From Candidatus Woesearchaeota archaeon (GTDB taxonomy: Archaea; Nanobdellota; Nanobdellia; Woesearchaeales; UBA10216), in NCBI GenBank assembly GCA_013331515.1, contig DUGG01000051.1, positions 1 to 7,611 on the forward strand: 7,611 bases of DNA, given 5' to 3'. This document shows positions 6,276-7,611 of this stretch, in pieces (within the stretch, counting starts at the first letter, position 1; every line of letters begins with the position of its first letter). The notes below the pieces were generated by a model, which did not search any database, was not told the origin of the DNA, and worked only from the letters and a program-made list of their open reading frames with translations. The position numbers and the translations under genes were made by a program.

Positions 6276-6776
6276 ATGGGCGACATTGAATCCTGGATAA
6301 AGATGCAGCTTAAACGGGGTGTAAGCCCTGACAGCATAAAGGCTGCAATGGCGGCAAGGAGCTATCCTCCCGCAGCGTTGGCAAAGGTTGACAGCATCAG
6401 GAAAGCCAGGTTCGTCCAAGGGAAGGCGGCAATTGTTTTTGCATTGGTGGTTGCGGCATCACTGTTCGTTCTTCTTTCCTTTGCAAAAAGCGGCAGGGAA
6501 CCTGTCATCCCTCCTGTGCAGCACGCATCGCAGCCCTATTATGGCTTATGCGACAGGTGGCATGCCATTGCATCCTACACGGTCAGCTGCGCGGATGCTG
6601 TGAAAGCGGCAGAGGCGCAGCTGGGCGGGGCTGAAGCTGTTTCAATCGGGTCGCTGCACGTTCCCGGGCAGGCAGGCACAAAAGAATTTTGGATTATAAC
6701 CACAGGCAATGGGCAGATTGGGATAGCGGCAGATGGCAGCGGGAGATATGAGCCGGGAATCATGCCTGCTTCGTGA
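6276..6776 (+). CDS. Single-TM protein: cytosolic helical module, membrane helix, PepSY-like outer domain
   Basis: 166 residues from ATG 6276, 2 bp after the previous stop; the frame is open to GTG 6240, but ATG opens the recognisable module. Residues 3-43 (IESWIKMQLKRGVSPDSIKA followed by AxxxRSYPPAALAKVD) look like the short helical IxxQLxRGxSxxxIxxAL module often seen at the cytosolic N-terminus of small DPANN and CPR membrane proteins, loosely UBA-like. Residues 51-70 form a TM helix. The outside part has C92 and C105, then a segment (105-160) with the layout of a PepSY-type domain: AVKAAEAQLGG helix, a strand pair around EFWIITTGNGQ, and IGIAADGSG. PepSY domains are generally regarded as inhibitory or ligand-binding; that assignment is by eye only. 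It ends the co-oriented cluster and overlaps the minus-strand gene by 17 bp. Confidence 0.75.
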   Translation: MGDIESWIKMQLKRGVSPDSIKAAMAARSYPPAALAKVDSIRKARFVQGKAAIVFALVVAASLFVLLSFAKSGREPVIPPVQHASQPYYGLCDRWHAIASYTVSCADAVKAAEAQLGGAEAVSIGSLHVPGQAGTKEFWIITTGNGQIGIAADGSGRYEPGIMPAS

Positions 6777-7086
6777 ACACCGCAAAAACAAGCCCGTCTA
6801 CTTCCGCCATTTCAAGCTTGGCGTTGGATTTCATCAGCTTTACTTCCCTCTTTTGCTCAAGGTCGAATGTGCGCTCAAACGTGAACAGGTCAAAACTGCA
6901 GCGCTCCGATACTATCCTGCCGATTACCTTCAGCTTGTAGAGCAGCGCGAAGAACGTGCTCTTCGGAATCACTGCCGCGATGTCCTTCATCGGGATGACT
7001 GCATTCCGGCTGAACATTTCAAGCAGCGCAAGGAGCTGGACGCTCCGCTTCCTGTCAATCGGGACTATTATCGTATGGGTGTTCAT
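6760..7086 (-). CDS. Small hypothetical protein, possibly winged-helix-like
   Basis: 108 residues, ATG at 7086-7084, TGA at 6762-6760. Codons (AGG, ATA, GCG, AAG; a balanced amino acid mix with a regular hydrophobic pattern) look like those of the neighbouring genes. The opposite-strand frame over the same bases reads as rich in Arg, His, Tyr and Pro, as a shadow does. Predicted order: strand (TIIVPI), helix (13-26, KRSVQLLALLEMFS), short helix (32-40), helix (42-55), then beta-rich sequence to the end. This fits a winged helix-turn-helix, but no signature motif confirms it. It has no signal or membrane segment, so it is cytoplasmic. No clear RBS or TATA box is next to the start, so it may be co-transcribed with the gene at 7173-7517 across an 86-bp hairpin-rich gap. 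Function unknown. Confidence 0.65.
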   Translation of the reverse strand: MNTHTIIVPIDRKRSVQLLALLEMFSRNAVIPMKDIAAVIPKSTFFALLYKLKVIGRIVSERCSFDLFTFERTFDLEQKREVKLMKSNAKLEMAEVDGLVFAVFTKQA

Positions 7087-7104
7087 TTTCGTGGGTTGAT
7101 GCCC

Positions 7105-7166
7105 CGCCCCTTGGGGCGCAATTTCGCCTATGGCGGAATGCGCAATCGGGCTTTGCCCGATTTGCG
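7105..7166. repeat. Cluster of three overlapping imperfect hairpins
   Basis: Three inverted repeats lie edge to edge. CGCCCC-TT-GGGGCG is at 7105-7118. A 12-bp stem with one bulged base (7121) and a TAT loop spans 7116-7143. An 11-bp stem with one bulged base (7163) and a TTT loop spans 7141-7166. The two long hairpins both begin with GCGCAAT (7116 and 7140), giving a 24-bp period. Neighbouring stems share bases, so they cannot all form completely at once. The cluster begins 6 nt beyond the stop of the minus-strand gene at 7173. It could be an mRNA processing or termination element, a structured RNA, or a REP-like intergenic repeat. Confidence 0.65.
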
Positions 7167-7172
7167 TCCGGT

Positions 7173-7517
7173 TTACCTGCCTGGCATTGAAAAAAGTGTT
7201 TCAATGGCATCAACAGTCGCGTAACCGGCGCTATAACCGGCATTCAATCCGGCGTTGGCTAACACATACCTTGCAATCCTCTCTGCGCCGCCGCCCCATA
7301 TGAGGAACGGAGCAGTCAGGAATGCTGTTGCGACAGCCGCTGCACCCGGGTTATAGCCGCCTGAGATGATTCTATCCGCCATGCCTACTCCAAAGCCCAG
7401 CAAAGCCGACGTAACAAAAGTGGCTTTCGCGTAGACTTTTGCCTCCAAATCGCCTCCTCTTCTCAACGTATCCATCCAAACCGCCCCCAGAATGTCATTT
7501 TTATTAAGTAATGACAT
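7173..7517 (-). CDS. Small glycine-rich membrane protein, hypothetical
   Basis: 114 residues, ATG at 7517-7515, TAA at 7175-7173. A hydrophilic N-terminus (1-31) is followed by hydrophobic segments at about 32-48 (ATFVTSALLGFGVGMA) and 57-76 (PGAAAVATAFLTAPFLIWGG). A small-residue-rich segment at about 82-108 holds a glycine zipper, G90-xxx-G94-xxx-G98, plus a run of Ala/Gly/Ser. Glycine zippers favour tight helix packing and occur in channels and oligomeric membrane proteins; that any such role applies here is inference. It has no cysteine and no pilin signal, so it does not look like part of the pilin cluster. Its upstream region holds the palindromic promoter described separately. I recognise no family. 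Confidence 0.65.
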   Translation of the reverse strand: MSLLNKNDILGAVWMDTLRRGGDLEAKVYAKATFVTSALLGFGVGMADRIISGGYNPGAAAVATAFLTAPFLIWGGGAERIARYVLANAGLNAGYSAGYATVDAIETLFSMPGR

Positions 7518-7542
7518 CTTTGTCGTAACTCTTGAGGGGCAG

Positions 7543-7549
7543 TATAATA
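7543..7549 (-). promoter_or_regulatory. Possible proximal TATA box (TATTATA) for the membrane protein at 7173-7517
   Basis: On the minus strand TATTATA is centred at 7546, about 27 nt before 7519. That would give a leaderless transcript starting at or next to ATG 7517. This fits the absence of a GGTG-like RBS upstream of that ATG. Confidence 0.4.
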
Positions 7550-7556
7550 GATTATT

Positions 7557-7573
7557 CCTTATAACTTATAAGG
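7557..7573. promoter_or_regulatory. Perfect palindrome, candidate operator
   Basis: CCTTATAACTTATAAGG is two 8-bp arms around a central C (7565). It abuts the strong TATA palindrome at 7573-7586. If transcription runs leftwards from that box, the site lies between TATA and the expected start near 7553, where archaeal repressors often bind. Confidence 0.45.
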
Positions 7574-7586
7574 GTTTATATAAACC
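7573..7586. promoter_or_regulatory. Palindromic TATA box GGTTTATATAAACC
   Basis: A perfect 14-bp palindrome matching the archaeal TATA consensus (TTTATATA) on both strands. Leftwards it would start transcription near 7553, upstream of the membrane protein gene. Rightwards the start would fall near 7606, close to a GTG at 7603-7605 that could open a gene beyond the window. The direction cannot be fixed from this sequence. Confidence 0.6.
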
Positions 7587-7589
7587 GCC

Positions 7590-7600
7590 TACCTCAGGTA
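7590..7600. promoter_or_regulatory. Short palindrome TACCT-C-AGGTA at the right edge
   Basis: A perfect inverted repeat of 5-bp arms around C7595, 3 bp from the TATA palindrome. It could be part of an operator or chance. It is listed because it is the third palindrome in 44 bp. Confidence 0.3.
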
Positions 7601-7611
7601 AAGTGATACCA

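Noticed and set aside
6733..7224. Open frame of 163 codons on the + strand across the minus-strand gene and the hairpin cluster
   Set aside because: Its product is rich in Arg, His, Tyr, Pro and Leu with no recognisable pattern. It overlaps the 3' end of the gene at 6276-6776, and the minus-strand frame over the same bases has codon use like the neighbouring genes.
1..7611. tRNA, rRNA, CRISPR array, transposase or integration site
   Set aside because: No cloverleaf, regular direct-repeat array, terminal inverted repeats with a transposase, or attachment-site duplication was seen on either strand.

Overview
The window looks like a piece of an archaeal genome, most plausibly from a DPANN-type or related uncultivated lineage. 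The signs are class III (type IV pilin-like) signal peptides of the archaeal KKGVSPLIATVLL kind, BRE/TATA promoters (CGAAAAG-CTTTAAA), GGTG-type ribosome binding sites, frequent ATA and AGG codons, and very many N-glycosylation sequons in a surface protein. The lineage call is an inference from style; no rRNA, tRNA or housekeeping marker is present to settle it. No CRISPR array, insertion sequence, integrase, tRNA or rRNA gene was seen.

Region 1 (2-3733, + strand) is the 3' part of a very large secreted or surface protein made of Ig-like and fibronectin type III-like modules. It has two tandem copies of a ~205-residue module, about 58 N-X-S/T sequons, a probable FN3-type domain interrupted by a ~180-residue insertion, and no C-terminal membrane anchor. 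Its true N-terminus lies off the left edge.

Region 2 (3734-3896) is a 163-bp spacer with no gene. Region 3 (3897-6776, + strand) is a compact run of six small membrane or pilin-like genes. In order they are a cysteine-free pilin-like protein with a KKG|QFYIL signal, a pilin with its own TATA box, a two-TM protein with a charged helical N-terminus, a classical archaeal pilin, a third divergent pilin-like protein, and a single-TM protein with a short cytosolic helical module and an extracytoplasmic PepSY-like domain. The last four genes are nearly gapless (3 bp, 4-bp ATGA overlap, 2 bp) and are probably translationally coupled. Three of these proteins (4484-4948, 5297-5824, 5821-6273) share a scheme of one N-terminal hydrophobic helix followed by a beta-rich domain with exactly four cysteines. 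I read the region as a surface appendage or adhesion locus: a heterogeneous set of minor pilins, membrane partners and a giant glycosylated adhesin-like protein. No secretion ATPase, platform protein or prepilin peptidase is in the window.

Region 4 (6760-7611) switches to the minus strand. It holds a small predicted winged-helix-like protein (6760-7086) that overlaps the last + strand gene tail to tail by 17 bp, a 62-bp cluster of overlapping hairpins (7105-7166), and a small glycine-rich membrane protein (7173-7517). Upstream of the latter, at the right edge, is an AT-rich promoter region with three consecutive palindromes, including a perfect GGTTTATATAAACC that could drive transcription in either direction.
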